From assembly GCF_042662625.1 (NCBI RefSeq), contig NZ_JBHSXH010000015.1:1674001-1738000 (forward strand): DNA of 64,000 nucleotides. The letters run 5' to 3'. The translations under genes were made by a program, and so were the position numbers. Every line of letters starts with the position of its first letter. Within the stretch, counting starts at the first letter, position 1. The notes under the pieces were generated by a model. That model was given only the letters and a program-made list of their open reading frames with translations, did not search any database and was not told the DNA's origin. The stretch is from Halopelagius fulvigenes (GTDB lineage: Archaea; Halobacteriota; Halobacteria; Halobacteriales; Haloferacaceae). Of this stretch, positions 45,101 to 53,501 are shown in pieces.

Positions 45101-45612
45101 TCGCGCCGAACTTCCCCACCACCGACCTCACCGTCGTCTCGGAGTTCACCGAGGGCGACGAACGGGTGTGTCTGGTGGACGTCACCCTCACCGAGGACTC
45201 CCTCGCCGGAACCGTCGTCCAACACGGGGGGAGGCTCCGTCGCCTCGACGCCACGGACGGGGACGCGAAGGTGACGGTGGCGCTGGCGTCGGACGCCGCG
45301 GTCAGGGAGTTCGTGGAGATGTTCCGGACGAGGTACCCGAACTCGACGCTGCACGCCCAACACACCCGCCGACAGGTCCAGCGCACGTCCGCGGAGTTCC
45401 AGTCCGAGGTGGTCGAAGAGCTCACCCCCCGGCAGTTGGAGGTGCTTCAGACGGCCTACTTCAGCGGCTACTTCGAGAAACCGCGCACCCGCACCGGCAC
45501 CGAAATCGCCTCGTCGCTCGACATCTCGCAACCGACGCTGAACACGCACCTCCGCGCGGCCCAGCGCAAACTGTACCGTCAACTCTTCGAAGAGGGACTG
45601 ATACAGGCCTGA
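42178..45612 (+). CDS. giant MEDS-GAF-GAF-GAF-GAF Bat-type transcription regulator
   Basis: An 1144-residue soluble protein. Domains in order: MEDS sensor (about 40-225, HLALIYESKAEQYAAVVPYLRHGIERGERCMCVID); GAF1 (about 253-405); GAF2 (about 414-565); GAF3 (about 580-720); coiled coil (about 720-750); GAF4 (about 755-905); Bat-specific region (about 910-1075); HTH_10 DNA-binding domain (LTPRQLEVLQTAYFSGYFEKPRTRTGTEIASSL, 1081 onward). GAF1 and GAF2 are clearly a tandem duplication (shared LLELGR, LESYIG/FESYFG, and FLELMxQWVSYELE). There is no histidine kinase, so signal reception and transcription control are in one chain. Ligands are unknown. Two start ATGs (42178, 42184) are equally good. 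Confidence 0.9.
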   Translation: MSMTPLPRSSQERLDLGSGIEALQSSPEFRGPVEPFEGQYCNDHLALIYESKAEQYAAVVPYLRHGIERGERCMCVIDESSEAEMLAAMRGAGIDADAAVESGQLTFHTVEETYLRNGTFEPDEMVAFYGEMIDEATAEYPALRISAEISWLADGETAFETFMEYESKVNDLFDDEDCIALCQYDRTSFPPETVRDIIRTHPHLIYDGTVCHNFYHVPPEDFFDSDDADREVERMIGTLLDRTETKVALQSRERFLRGMYDATADPSLSFGAKVERLLELGRAWFDLEIGYFALTDEDTDEFEVVEAVGAHEKIRPGAVGDLSVSYCQRVLESEGPVSVLDAADEGWKGDPAYDTYGLESYIGTSLVVGGKQYGTLCFGAKSLRGQSFTRSEYTFLELMSQWVSYELERKERERYQRKLYEITSNPDQPFEEKIERLLELGRERFGLEHGLFGHYADGRAEIEATVGPADGGLKPGASGVEPKPGQFCRRVVEADGPVGAPDVRELGWDDDPVYRELGFESYFGVKVTTGNELYGTLAFCDTSTRDEPFTDAERTFLELMGQWVSYELEQRRREEQLAALNEMSRDLMNAETVSEIAETTVEHVDESLRLPLSAVALYDGESGRLSPAAQTPRAEDELPTATLCDAASGPVWEAFVAGEMRTIDVGDDGLPANDLTQVLAVPLDRQGVFLTATASPEKFDSLERDFVETTAATIESACTRADREQLLHEREETLEDQNETLERLNRINTTIRNIDRALVQSSTREEIEEVVCEQLADVGPYELAWVGEHNTMSDVIEPRTWAGDENGYLEDQRITADDTPEGRGPAGRAVETRDPQVVNDILSDKSFAPWRQSALNRGYHACIALPLAYKDTLYGILTVYAGQPGVFDSLERAVLTELSDTIAYAINAVESKKALVTDEVTELEFTVEDIGCGVTEFVEQADCTLSLENLVARSDGGLRAFFSTRGTTAEEIRTFAPNFPTTDLTVVSEFTEGDERVCLVDVTLTEDSLAGTVVQHGGRLRRLDATDGDAKVTVALASDAAVREFVEMFRTRYPNSTLHAQHTRRQVQRTSAEFQSEVVEELTPRQLEVLQTAYFSGYFEKPRTRTGTEIASSLDISQPTLNTHLRAAQRKLYRQLFEEGLIQA

Positions 45613-45729
45613 TTCCGGTCGGCGGGTCGCACCCGAACGTCTTATCCGGTCTCCCGACGCAGTGAGAGTACCGCGACGACGCTCGACGGACGACTTTTCG
45701 CCGCTTTCTCGGGTCCGAACGCCGCTAGT

Positions 45730-45772
45730 CTAGATAGATAGCCCCCACATTTCGGGGTGGCTTTCCATCTAG
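45730..45772. promoter_or_regulatory. imperfect 43-bp inverted repeat upstream of the HalOD1 gene
   Basis: CTAGATAGATAGCCCCC on the left pairs with GGGGTGGCTTTCCATCTAG on the right, giving 14 matches over 17 positions with a short ACATTTC loop. It ends 40 bases before the start of the 45813 gene. It could be an operator for a dimeric regulator or the terminator of the large regulator gene. Confidence 0.4.
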
Positions 45773-45812
45773 CTGTAAGCGCTATTCCGGAAGCGGCCTT
45801 CGAGTAGAGTGA

Positions 45813-46085
45813 ATGAGTCAGTGCACGCGCGACGGTAGTACGTATTCTCTCGGTCAGGACGAACCCCTCAGTCTCACCGTCGTGAGGACGGTCGCCGACG
45901 CGGAGGGCGTCGAACCGACGGCCCTGCGTCCCCTCTACTCCGCCGTCGACCCGGACGCGTTAGACTCGCTCTTCGAGTCGGGGGCCGGAGACGGACTGGG
46001 GTTCGCCGGGGAGGTTCAGTTCCAGTACCACGGGTACGACGTCTGTATCCACAGTGACGGTCGAGTGACGCTCACCCGCGCGTAA
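45813..46085 (+). CDS. HalOD1 output-domain protein
   Basis: A 90-residue single-domain protein recognised as HalOD1, the haloarchaeal output domain often fused to response regulators: VVRTVADAEGVEPTALRPLYSAVDPDALDSLF and FQYHGYDVCIHSDGRVTL. Stand-alone copies are common. Its function is unknown, although it is assumed to be regulatory. Confidence 0.85.
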   Translation: MSQCTRDGSTYSLGQDEPLSLTVVRTVADAEGVEPTALRPLYSAVDPDALDSLFESGAGDGLGFAGEVQFQYHGYDVCIHSDGRVTLTRA

Positions 46086-46259
46086 GCGAAATCTACTGTT
46101 CTTCGGTCTGCGGTCTCTCCGGGCGAAGTCGAAGAGAGGGTACTCGGGGGGCGGAACCGTCGAGAGACGGAACTATCGGGGGAGCGAGCGCCGACGCTCC
46201 GGGTGCGGCGGAACCATCTGTGTAAAAACGGAGAGAGTCGAAGTGCGCTTCGGCGTCGG

Positions 46260-47129
46260 TTACTCGTCGCCGGAGCCCTGTTCGATGGGCGCGCCGACGA
46301 GGTTGCCCCACTCGGTCCAGGAACCGTCGTAGTTGACGGTGTTCTCGTAGCCGAGCAGTTCGTGAAGCGCGAACCACGCGATGGAGGAGCGTTCGCCGAT
46401 GCGGCAGTACGCGACGGTCGTCTCGTCGCCGTCGATGCCCTGGTCGGCGTACAGTTCACGGAGTTCCTCGGGCGATTTGAACGTGCCGTCGTCGTTGACC
46501 GTCGCGGCCCACGAGATGTTGCTCGCGCCGGGGATGTGGCCGCCGCGCTGGGCCGTCTCCTGCAGTCCCGGGGGCGCGAGGATCTCGCCGGAGAACTCCT
46601 CGGGCGAACGAACGTCCACGAGGGGCAGGCCCTTGTTCACCGCGTTCTCGACGTCGTCGCGGTAGGCGCGGATGCCCTCGAAGGGACCCTTCGCCGTGTA
46701 ATCGACGGAGTCGAAGTCGGGTCCCTCGTCCGTGAGGGGGTAGTCGTTCTCGACCCAGTAGTCGCGGCCCCCGTCGAGGAGCTTCACGTCGTCGTGGCCG
46801 TAGTACTTGAACTGCCAGTACGTGTAAGCGGCGAACCAGTTCGAGTTGTCGCCGTAGAGGACCACCGTCGAGTCCTCGGAGATGCCGTGAGAACCGAGGA
46901 GTTCCTCGAAGTCGTCCTTCGAGAGGATGTCGCGGGTGGTCTGGTCCTGCAGTTGCGTCTCCCAGTTGAAGCCGACCGCGCCGGGAGCGTGACCCTCGTC
47001 GTACGCCTCCGTGTCCACGTCGACTTCTACGAGGCGATACTCGGGGTCGTCGCTCTGGAACTCGTCGAGGTGCTCCTCGACCCAGTCCGCCGAGACGAGA
47101 ACGTCCTTCGCGTAGCCGTCGTCTGTCAT
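46260..47129 (-). CDS. thiosulfate/3-mercaptopyruvate sulfurtransferase (tandem rhodanese)
   Basis: A 289-residue protein with two rhodanese domains. The catalytic cysteine is in the second domain: TTVAYCRIGERSSIAWFALHELLGYENTVNYDGSWTEWGNL (Cys at about 232). The first domain ends DSTVVLYGDNSNWFAAYTYWQ and is the structural, inactive copy. It transfers sulfur from thiosulfate or mercaptopyruvate to thiophilic acceptors. It is divergent from the second sulfurtransferase gene, with about 240 bases between. Confidence 0.93.
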   Translation of the reverse strand: MTDDGYAKDVLVSADWVEEHLDEFQSDDPEYRLVEVDVDTEAYDEGHAPGAVGFNWETQLQDQTTRDILSKDDFEELLGSHGISEDSTVVLYGDNSNWFAAYTYWQFKYYGHDDVKLLDGGRDYWVENDYPLTDEGPDFDSVDYTAKGPFEGIRAYRDDVENAVNKGLPLVDVRSPEEFSGEILAPPGLQETAQRGGHIPGASNISWAATVNDDGTFKSPEELRELYADQGIDGDETTVAYCRIGERSSIAWFALHELLGYENTVNYDGSWTEWGNLVGAPIEQGSGDE

Positions 47130-47369
47130 ACGTACACGCCTACGTACTCGATTGGCTTAATCCCCACAGCCACGGCGTGTACTGCCCACCATCGTGCCAA
47201 CAGGAACTTATTGCCGATTTATTCGTCGCTGGTGGCACGGAGTGACCGCGGAACAGTCACAGGGACGAACAGGTCCCCAACTACCGGCAATATCATCGAC
47301 TTTCTCTGACAGTTGGCCACGTCGTCCCGAACGGGCGAGTCTAAGGAGGCGGCGCGGCAACGGGACGGT

Positions 47370-48158
47370 ATGAGCGAGAACGTCGTCGTGTCCCCCGAGT
47401 GGCTCGACGAACGACTGGACGAGGTTCGGGTGATAGACGTGCGCGACGCGTGGGAGTTCGACGGCATCGGGCACGTCCCCGGCGCGGTGAACGTGCCGTT
47501 CGACTCCTTCCGGAGTCCGGAGGGCGACGAGGGGATGCTCCCGGGCGCGGAGACGTGGGAGGAGCTACTGAGCGAGGCGGGCGTGGAGGCGGACGGCGAT
47601 ATCGTCGCCTACGACGACACCCACGGGGTCTTCGCCGCGCGCTTTCTCGTCACCGCGGAACTGTACGGGCACCCGCCCGAGCGTCTGCACCTCCTCGACG
47701 GCGACTACAGTTCGTGGAACCGCGAACGCGAGACGACGAGCGACGGAACCGAGGTGACGGAGACGGAGTACGTTGTCAGAGAGCCCGAATCCACCCCGTT
47801 GGTCGATTACGAGTTCGTCTCGGACGCCCTCGACGACGAGGACACCGTCGTCGTGGACACGCGCGAGGAGTGGGAGTACGACGAGGCGCACCTCCCCGGC
47901 GCGGTGAATCTCGACTGGCGCGAACTCGTGGACGACGAGACGCGGGGGCTGAAACCCCGCGAGGAGCTCGAAGCGACCCTCGAATCGAACGGCATCGAAC
48001 GCGGGCGGCCGATTGTCCTCTACTGCAACACCGCCCGGCGGATCAGCCACACGTACGTCGTCCTCCGGTACCTCGGCTACGAGAACGTCGCGTTCTACGA
48101 GGGGAGCCTCACCGAGTGGGAGGAGCGCGACGGCCCCCTCGTCAGCGCCGACGACTGA
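47370..48158 (+). CDS. second tandem-rhodanese sulfurtransferase
   Basis: A 262-residue paralogue starting at ATG 47370 (MSENVVVSPEWLDERLDEVRVIDVRDAWEFDGIGHVPGAVNVPF). The active-site loop of the second domain is VLYCNTARRISHTYVVLRYLGYENVAFYEGSLTEWEE (Cys at about 215). The loop sequence differs from the CRIGERS loop of the divergent paralogue, so substrate preference probably differs. Confidence 0.92.
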   Translation: MSENVVVSPEWLDERLDEVRVIDVRDAWEFDGIGHVPGAVNVPFDSFRSPEGDEGMLPGAETWEELLSEAGVEADGDIVAYDDTHGVFAARFLVTAELYGHPPERLHLLDGDYSSWNRERETTSDGTEVTETEYVVREPESTPLVDYEFVSDALDDEDTVVVDTREEWEYDEAHLPGAVNLDWRELVDDETRGLKPREELEATLESNGIERGRPIVLYCNTARRISHTYVVLRYLGYENVAFYEGSLTEWEERDGPLVSADD

Positions 48159-48164
48159 GAGGGG

Positions 48165-49310
48165 TCACTCGGGGTCGGTTCGCGGCGTCTCCTCGGGCGA
48201 GTCGCCCGCCGCGGGCGGTTCGTCCTCCGCGGATGGTTCCTTTTCCGTGACGGACTCGCTCTCTGCGGCGGATTCGTCCCCCTCGGCGGACTCACCCTCC
48301 GCTTCGGGTTCCGTCTCCGCTACCGCCCCCTCGTTCAGTTCCTCCGAGAGGAGCGTCGCCGACTCGACGACGAGTCCGACGACGAGGGGGCCGGCGACGA
48401 TACCGATGGGGCCGAGGGTGAGCAGACCGCCGAAGAACCCGACGAAGTAGAGGCTGCCGGGGATGTCCGCCGTCCGGCGCGCGAGGCGCGGGCGGATGAG
48501 AACGTCGGGAAGCCAGCCGATGACGAACCCGCCGCCGAGGACGACGAGGAGGGCTTGGACCGTCTGGCCGACGGCGAGGTGGTACGCGCCGAGGCCCGCC
48601 AGCAGGAAACTCGGGCCGACGATGGGGACGAACTGGAGGACGGCGGCGGCGGTGGCGAGCGTCACGGCGTACTGGTAGCCGAGGAGGTAGAACACCGGAA
48701 GCGCGAGGACGAACGTTCCGGCGGCGGTGGCCGCCTGCAGGACGTAGATGGCGAGGAGCGTCTCGCGGGCGCGGCCGTTGAGCGACTGGGCCACGCCGCG
48801 GTACGACGGCGGGACGACGGCCAGCGCCGCGCTCCGAGCCTCCTCCTCGTAGAACAGCAGCGAGAACACGAGGAGCGTAAAGAGCGTCGCCTTCAGCAGG
48901 AGTACCGGCGCGGCGGCGGCGGACTGCCGTGCGACGGTCTGTAGCCACACCGAGACGAGCGTTATCAGTTGGTCGAGCGTCGCCTCGTAGACGAAGCCGA
49001 ACAGTTCGACGTGGATTACCTCGGGGACGAGTTCGAACAGCGCCAACAGTTCGTCGAGTCGGAGGACGACGGCGACGGCCAACGGGGAGAGGACGGCGAC
49101 GGTGGCGAGGAAGGCGAACGCCGTCGCCGCCGCACTCGCCCACCGCCGGGAGAGTCCCCGGGCGACGAGTCGGCGGCGAACCGGCGAGAGGAGGTACGCG
49201 ACGGTGATAGCGAAGAAGACGGTCCCGACGACCTGCCAGAGGAGAACGCCCGCCACGACGGCGAAAAGCACGAACAGACCGCCCAAGACGTAGCGACGGT
49301 TTCGAGACAC
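48165..49310 (-). CDS. AI-2E family (YdiK/PerM-type) membrane transporter
   Basis: A 381-residue protein with about seven or eight transmembrane helices, including FFAITVAYLLSPVRRRLVARGLSRRWASA and the family signature LQFVPIVGPSFLLAGLGAYHLAVG plus PRLARRTADIPGSLYFVGFFGGLLTLGPIGIVAGPL. Members export small molecules, some being Na+/H+ antiporters. The last 55 residues are an acidic, Ser/Glu-rich low-complexity tail, probably cytoplasmic. It is convergent with the sulfurtransferase gene, six bases apart. Confidence 0.88.
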   Translation of the reverse strand: MSRNRRYVLGGLFVLFAVVAGVLLWQVVGTVFFAITVAYLLSPVRRRLVARGLSRRWASAAATAFAFLATVAVLSPLAVAVVLRLDELLALFELVPEVIHVELFGFVYEATLDQLITLVSVWLQTVARQSAAAAPVLLLKATLFTLLVFSLLFYEEEARSAALAVVPPSYRGVAQSLNGRARETLLAIYVLQAATAAGTFVLALPVFYLLGYQYAVTLATAAAVLQFVPIVGPSFLLAGLGAYHLAVGQTVQALLVVLGGGFVIGWLPDVLIRPRLARRTADIPGSLYFVGFFGGLLTLGPIGIVAGPLVVGLVVESATLLSEELNEGAVAETEPEAEGESAEGDESAAESESVTEKEPSAEDEPPAAGDSPEETPRTDPE

Positions 49311-49395
49311 GACGGCAGATTAGCGAGGGAGCACAAAACCGTTCCCCTGACAGGTTCGCCGAGCGTCGCCGCCGCGAAACCCGAGGTCAAGGGTG

Positions 49396-49403
49396 TTAAA
49401 TAT
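49396..49403 (+). promoter_or_regulatory. TATA box of the thiamine-type ABC transporter operon
   Basis: TTAAATAT lies 23-30 bases before ATG 49426, implying a leaderless mRNA with no room for a riboswitch in front of the start. Confidence 0.55.
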
Positions 49404-49425
49404 CACTCGGTACAATTACTCGGTA

Positions 49426-50559
49426 ATGAAACGACGAACCTTTCTCCGGGCGGCGGGCGTCGGCGGCGTCGCGGGACTCGCGGGATGCTCCGGCGGCGGC
49501 GGAGACGCCACGGAGACGACGGGCGGCGGCGGCGGATCCACCGGGACGACCGGAACGACGACAGGCACCGCGGGCGAGGGGGCGTCGGAGCTCGTCGTCG
49601 CGACGTACGGTGCGTTCGTGGACTCCCCGAGTACGAGTCCGGGCGCGTGGCTGAAAGAGACGTTCGAGTCCGAGAACGACGCGACGATACGCTACGAGAC
49701 GCCGGACTCGGGCGTCAACCACTACATCGAGCGAGCGATGCGCGGCGAGGACATCGCGGCGGACGTGTACGTCGGCCTCGACGTGAACATGCTCATCCGC
49801 CTCGACGAGAAACTCGACAAACCGCTCTTTGCGTCCGCGGACGGCCTCTCCCGTCGCGACGACGTGAAGGAGTCGCTAGAGTTCGACCCGCAGGGCCGGG
49901 CCGTCCCGTACGACACCGGGTACATCTCGCTGGTGTACGACGAGACGCAGGAAGACGGCGGGTTCGCCGCGCCGAAGACGTTCGACGGCCTCCTGCGCGA
50001 GGAGTTCTCCGGCGACCTGTTGACGCAGAACCCCACCTCGAGTGCGACGGGGCAGGCGTTCCTCCTGCACACGGTGAAGGCGAAGGGCGAGGACGGCTAC
50101 CTCGACTACTGGAAGCAGTTGAAGCGGAACGACGTGCGCGTCCTCGGCGACTGGGAGTCGTCGTACGCCGCCTACTCGAACGGCGAAGCGCCGATGGTCG
50201 TCTCCTACTCGACGGACCAAGTGTACGCCAACGAGTCGGGCGAGGACCTCTCGAAGCACCAGATTCGGTTCCTGAACGACCAGGGCTACGCGAACCCCGA
50301 GGGGATGGCGTTGTTCGACGGGACGGACCGCTCGGAACTGGCGCGCACGTTCATGGACTTCGTGCTCCGACCGGAGGTGCAGTCGGAGATCGCGGTGCGG
50401 AACGTCCAGTTCCCCGCGACGACCACCGCGGAACTGCCCGAGGAGTTCGCCAAGTACGCGAAGGAACCGCCCGAGGCGGTGACCTTTTCGTACGACCAAC
50501 TGAAAGGCAACCTCAGTGAGTGGACGGACGCGTGGGCCCAACAGTTCGCGAGCAAGTGA
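49426..50559 (+). CDS. thiB: ABC transporter substrate-binding lipoprotein, thiamine type
   Basis: A 377-residue secreted protein. The N-terminus MKRRTFLRAAGVGGVAGLAGCSGG has a twin-arginine motif (RRTFLR) and a lipobox (LAGC), so it is a Tat-exported lipoprotein anchored outside the membrane. A Gly/Thr linker follows. The mature part resembles ThiB/TIGR01254: LVVATYGAFVDSPSTSPG, ADVYVGLDVNML, VPYDTGYISLVYDE and VVSYSTDQVYA. Thiamine or a phosphate ester is the likely ligand (inference). The start is preferred to an upstream frame because of the TATA box. The permease begins one base after its stop. Confidence 0.85.
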   Translation: MKRRTFLRAAGVGGVAGLAGCSGGGGDATETTGGGGGSTGTTGTTTGTAGEGASELVVATYGAFVDSPSTSPGAWLKETFESENDATIRYETPDSGVNHYIERAMRGEDIAADVYVGLDVNMLIRLDEKLDKPLFASADGLSRRDDVKESLEFDPQGRAVPYDTGYISLVYDETQEDGGFAAPKTFDGLLREEFSGDLLTQNPTSSATGQAFLLHTVKAKGEDGYLDYWKQLKRNDVRVLGDWESSYAAYSNGEAPMVVSYSTDQVYANESGEDLSKHQIRFLNDQGYANPEGMALFDGTDRSELARTFMDFVLRPEVQSEIAVRNVQFPATTTAELPEEFAKYAKEPPEAVTFSYDQLKGNLSEWTDAWAQQFASK

Positions 50560-50560
50560 C

Positions 50561-52279
50561 GTGGGCCTCCTCGGCGCGGCGGTTCGGTGGGCCGAGCGAC
50601 GCGCACTCGCCCTCGTAGCCGCCGCCACGGCGTTCGTCCTCCTCGTCGTCTTCTACTACCCGGTGGCGACGGTGTTCGCCGACGCCGTCCTCGTCGAGGG
50701 ACGACTCTCGGCGGAACCCCTCCTCGAAATCCTCACCTCCGAGTTCTACCTGCGCGACATCATCTGGTTCACCGCCTATCAGGCGTTTCTCTCGACCGTC
50801 GCCGCCGTCGCCCTCGGCCTGCCGGGCGCGTGGATTCTCTCGCGCTTCGAGTTTCCCGGCCGCGAGACGCTCCGCTCTTTGACCATCCTCCCGTTCGTCA
50901 TGCCCTCGATAATGGTCGCCATCGGCTTCGTGGCGACGTTCGGGCGGAACGGGACGCTCAACGGCTTCCTCGGACTCCTCAGACTCCCGCGGGTGAACCT
51001 GCTGTACACGCTCCCCGCGATACTCGTCGCGCACGCGTTCTACAACGCGCCCCTTGTCGCCCGCGTCGTCACGTCGGCGTGGGAGAGCGTGGACGCCTCC
51101 GCCGTCGAGACGGCGCGCAGTCTCGGCGCGTCGCCCTCGCGGGCGTTCCGCGACGTGGTTCTCCCGCAGTTGCTCCCGGCCGTCGCCGTGGGCGCGACGC
51201 TGACGTTCATCTTCACGTTCGCCTCCTTCCCCATCGTCCTCGCCCTCGGCGGGTTCCAACTGGCGACGGTGGAGGTGTTCATCTACTCGCAGGTGCGGAA
51301 TCTGGAGTACGGCCGGGCGGCGTCGCTCGCGGCGATAGAGACGGCGATTTCGCTCGGCCTGACGTACGTCTACCTCCGGTACGAGGGGCGACAACGCGGG
51401 GCGGGACAGGGCGCGCGTCCGCTTCCGCGCCGACGCCTCCGACCGCCGAACCGGTCGCTCCGAGAACTCCTCCCCCGCGTCGGCGTCGCGGCGTACGCCG
51501 TCGTCGTCCTCGCGGTGTTTCTCGTCCCCGTCGCGTCGATGGTGTACGGGAGCGTCACCGGCCCGCAGGGCGGACTGACGCTGGACAACTACCTGTTTTT
51601 GCTCGAACGCCAGCGTACGGGGGCGTCGTTTCAGGTGCGGCCGCTCCCGGCCGTCCGCAACTCGCTCGTCTTCGGCGTCGCCACCCTCGCTGCCGCCCTG
51701 CCGATGGGCGTCGTGGTGGCGGTGCTGACGACGCGGCGGTTCCGCGGCCGGAAGGTGGTGGACGCCCTCGCGATGGCACCGCTCGCGGTGTCCGGCATCG
51801 TCGTCGGACTCGGACTGCTCCGCGGACTCGTCTTCGGCGTCGAGGCGTTCGGCACCGAGGTGCAGGTGACGGGCGCGGTGGCCATCGTCGCCGCCCACGC
51901 CGTCGTCGCGTACCCGTTCGTGACGCGCACCGTCGCGCCCCTCTTGGGGAACCTCGACCCCAGGCTCGTCGAGTCCGCGCGCAGTCTCGGCGCGTCGCGG
52001 GCGCGGGCCCTCCTCGACGTGGAACTTCCGCTGGTCGCTTCGGGCGTCGTCGCGGGCGCGGCGTTCGCCTTCGCCATCAGCGTCGGGGAGTTCGACTCCA
52101 CGGTCATCCTCGCGGAGGGGTCCGCCAGTTACACGATGCCCGTCGCCGTCGAACGGTACCTCGGGCGGCGACTCGGCCCCGCGACGGCGATGGGGTGCAT
52201 CCTGCTCCTCGTGACGAGCCTCAGTTTCGTCGTGATAGAGCGGTTCGGCGGGCGGTACCGCGGCGGAGGGGGACTGTAG
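50561..52279 (+). CDS. thiP: ABC transporter permease with two fused permease halves
   Basis: A 572-residue protein starting at GTG 50561. It has about 12 helices and two copies of the binding-protein-dependent permease EAA loop: ETARSLGASPSRAFRDVVLPQLLPA (about residues 184-208) and ESARSLGASRARALLDVELPLVASG (about 470-494). Such fused permeases are typical of ThiP and FbpB families. Given the ThiB-like partner it most likely forms the thiamine uptake channel. Confidence 0.88.
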   Translation: MGLLGAAVRWAERRALALVAAATAFVLLVVFYYPVATVFADAVLVEGRLSAEPLLEILTSEFYLRDIIWFTAYQAFLSTVAAVALGLPGAWILSRFEFPGRETLRSLTILPFVMPSIMVAIGFVATFGRNGTLNGFLGLLRLPRVNLLYTLPAILVAHAFYNAPLVARVVTSAWESVDASAVETARSLGASPSRAFRDVVLPQLLPAVAVGATLTFIFTFASFPIVLALGGFQLATVEVFIYSQVRNLEYGRAASLAAIETAISLGLTYVYLRYEGRQRGAGQGARPLPRRRLRPPNRSLRELLPRVGVAAYAVVVLAVFLVPVASMVYGSVTGPQGGLTLDNYLFLLERQRTGASFQVRPLPAVRNSLVFGVATLAAALPMGVVVAVLTTRRFRGRKVVDALAMAPLAVSGIVVGLGLLRGLVFGVEAFGTEVQVTGAVAIVAAHAVVAYPFVTRTVAPLLGNLDPRLVESARSLGASRARALLDVELPLVASGVVAGAAFAFAISVGEFDSTVILAEGSASYTMPVAVERYLGRRLGPATAMGCILLLVTSLSFVVIERFGGRYRGGGGL

Positions 52280-52310
52280 ATGCCGGAATCTCACGGAGAC
52301 GGTGACTAAG

Positions 52311-53486
52311 ATGCGACTCGAACTCGACGACGTGCGAAAGGAGTACGGCGCGACGACTGCGCTCTCGGACGTGAGCCTCGCTATCGAGGACGGCGAGTTC
52401 TTCACCCTCGTCGGCCCCTCGGGGTGCGGGAAGACGACGACGCTCCGCCTCGTGGCGGGCTTCGAGGAACCCACCGCGGGGTCGGTTCGATTCGACGGCC
52501 GGGAGATGCGCGGCGTGCCCCCGGAGGAACGCGGCGTCGGCGTCGTGTTCCAGAACTACGCGCTCTTCCCGCACATGACCGTCGGCGAGAACGTCGCCTA
52601 CGGCCTCCGCTTCGCGGACGCGCCGAGGGGAGTCTCCGACGAGGAACGCGTCGCGGAGTTGCTGGAGTTGGTCGGCCTGCCTGAGTCGGCGGACAGAGAC
52701 CCCACGGAACTCTCCGGCGGCCAACAGCAGCGAATCGCCCTCGCGCGTGCACTCGCGCCGGGGCCGAACCTCCTCCTCTTGGACGAACCGATGAGCGCCC
52801 TCGACGCCCAACTGCGCGAACGACTGCGCGCGACGGTCAAGGAGATACAGTCGGAACTCGAAATCACGACGCTGTACGTCACGCACGACCAGGAGGAGGC
52901 GTTGGCCGTCTCCGACCGAATCGCGGTGATGAACGGCGGCCGGGTCGAACAGGTCGGCGCGCCGCGGGCGGTGTACCGCCGGCCGCGGACTCGGTTCGTC
53001 GCGGAGTTCGTCGGCGACAACAACGTGTTCGTCGGACGGGCCGAAGAATCAACATCTCCACACGAAACGAAGGGGTCGGGCGTGGGTGCGGATGGCACGG
53101 CTGACGCGGCGGGCGAGTCCTCGGTTCTCGTCGCCGTCGGCGGACGGAGATTCCTCGTCCGGACCGACCGAGACGTCGAGGCGGGCGAGGCGGTGACGTT
53201 CTGCGTCCGCCCCGAACGGATGCGCGTCCTCGCAGGCAGGTCCGGCGACGCGGCGGACTCGGACGGGGGAACCGGCGCGCCGAGAGCCGAGACGGCGGAC
53301 GGCGGCGGACCGATCAACCGACTCCGGGGGCGCGTCGCGGACGCGGAGTTCCTCGGCGAGACGACTCGCGTCCGGGTGGACTGCGACGGACACCGGATAA
53401 CGCTCCGGACGGCGGACCCCCTCGACGGCGTCGTGGAAGTCGGGTTCAACGCGGCGGACGCCCGCGTCGTCGAAGCGGGTGAGTGA
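52311..53486 (+). CDS. thiQ: ABC transporter ATP-binding protein with TOBE domain
   Basis: A 391-residue ATPase, start ATG 52311 (a GTG three codons earlier is possible). Walker A is VGPSGCGKTTTLRLVAGFEE, signature LSGGQQQRIALARALAPGPNLLLLDEPMSALDAQL, and D-loop/H-switch TLYVTHDQEEALAVSDRIAVM. The TOBE-like regulatory region follows residue 240. Between about residues 247 and 267 it carries a poorly conserved, low-complexity insertion (SPHETKGSGVGADGTAD), whose DNA contains an ORB-like sequence. It energises the upstream permease. Confidence 0.9.
   Translation: MRLELDDVRKEYGATTALSDVSLAIEDGEFFTLVGPSGCGKTTTLRLVAGFEEPTAGSVRFDGREMRGVPPEERGVGVVFQNYALFPHMTVGENVAYGLRFADAPRGVSDEERVAELLELVGLPESADRDPTELSGGQQQRIALARALAPGPNLLLLDEPMSALDAQLRERLRATVKEIQSELEITTLYVTHDQEEALAVSDRIAVMNGGRVEQVGAPRAVYRRPRTRFVAEFVGDNNVFVGRAEESTSPHETKGSGVGADGTADAAGESSVLVAVGGRRFLVRTDRDVEAGEAVTFCVRPERMRVLAGRSGDAADSDGGTGAPRAETADGGGPINRLRGRVADAEFLGETTRVRVDCDGHRITLRTADPLDGVVEVGFNAADARVVEAGE
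53053..53088 (+). repeat. ORB-like sequence inside the thiQ-like gene
   Basis: The core CCACACGAAACGAAGGGG followed by TCGGGCGTGGG matches the origin ORBs at 16 of 18 core positions and also has the downstream G-string. It lies 6.6 kb from the inverted ORB pair, in a linker part of the coding region. Confidence 0.55.
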
Positions 53487-53501
53487 GGAGACGGCGGGCG
53501 T

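Noticed and set aside
49396..49425. A possible thiamine riboswitch in front of the thiB-like gene.
   Set aside because: The TATA box sits about 25 bases before the start, so there is no leader to hold a riboswitch.
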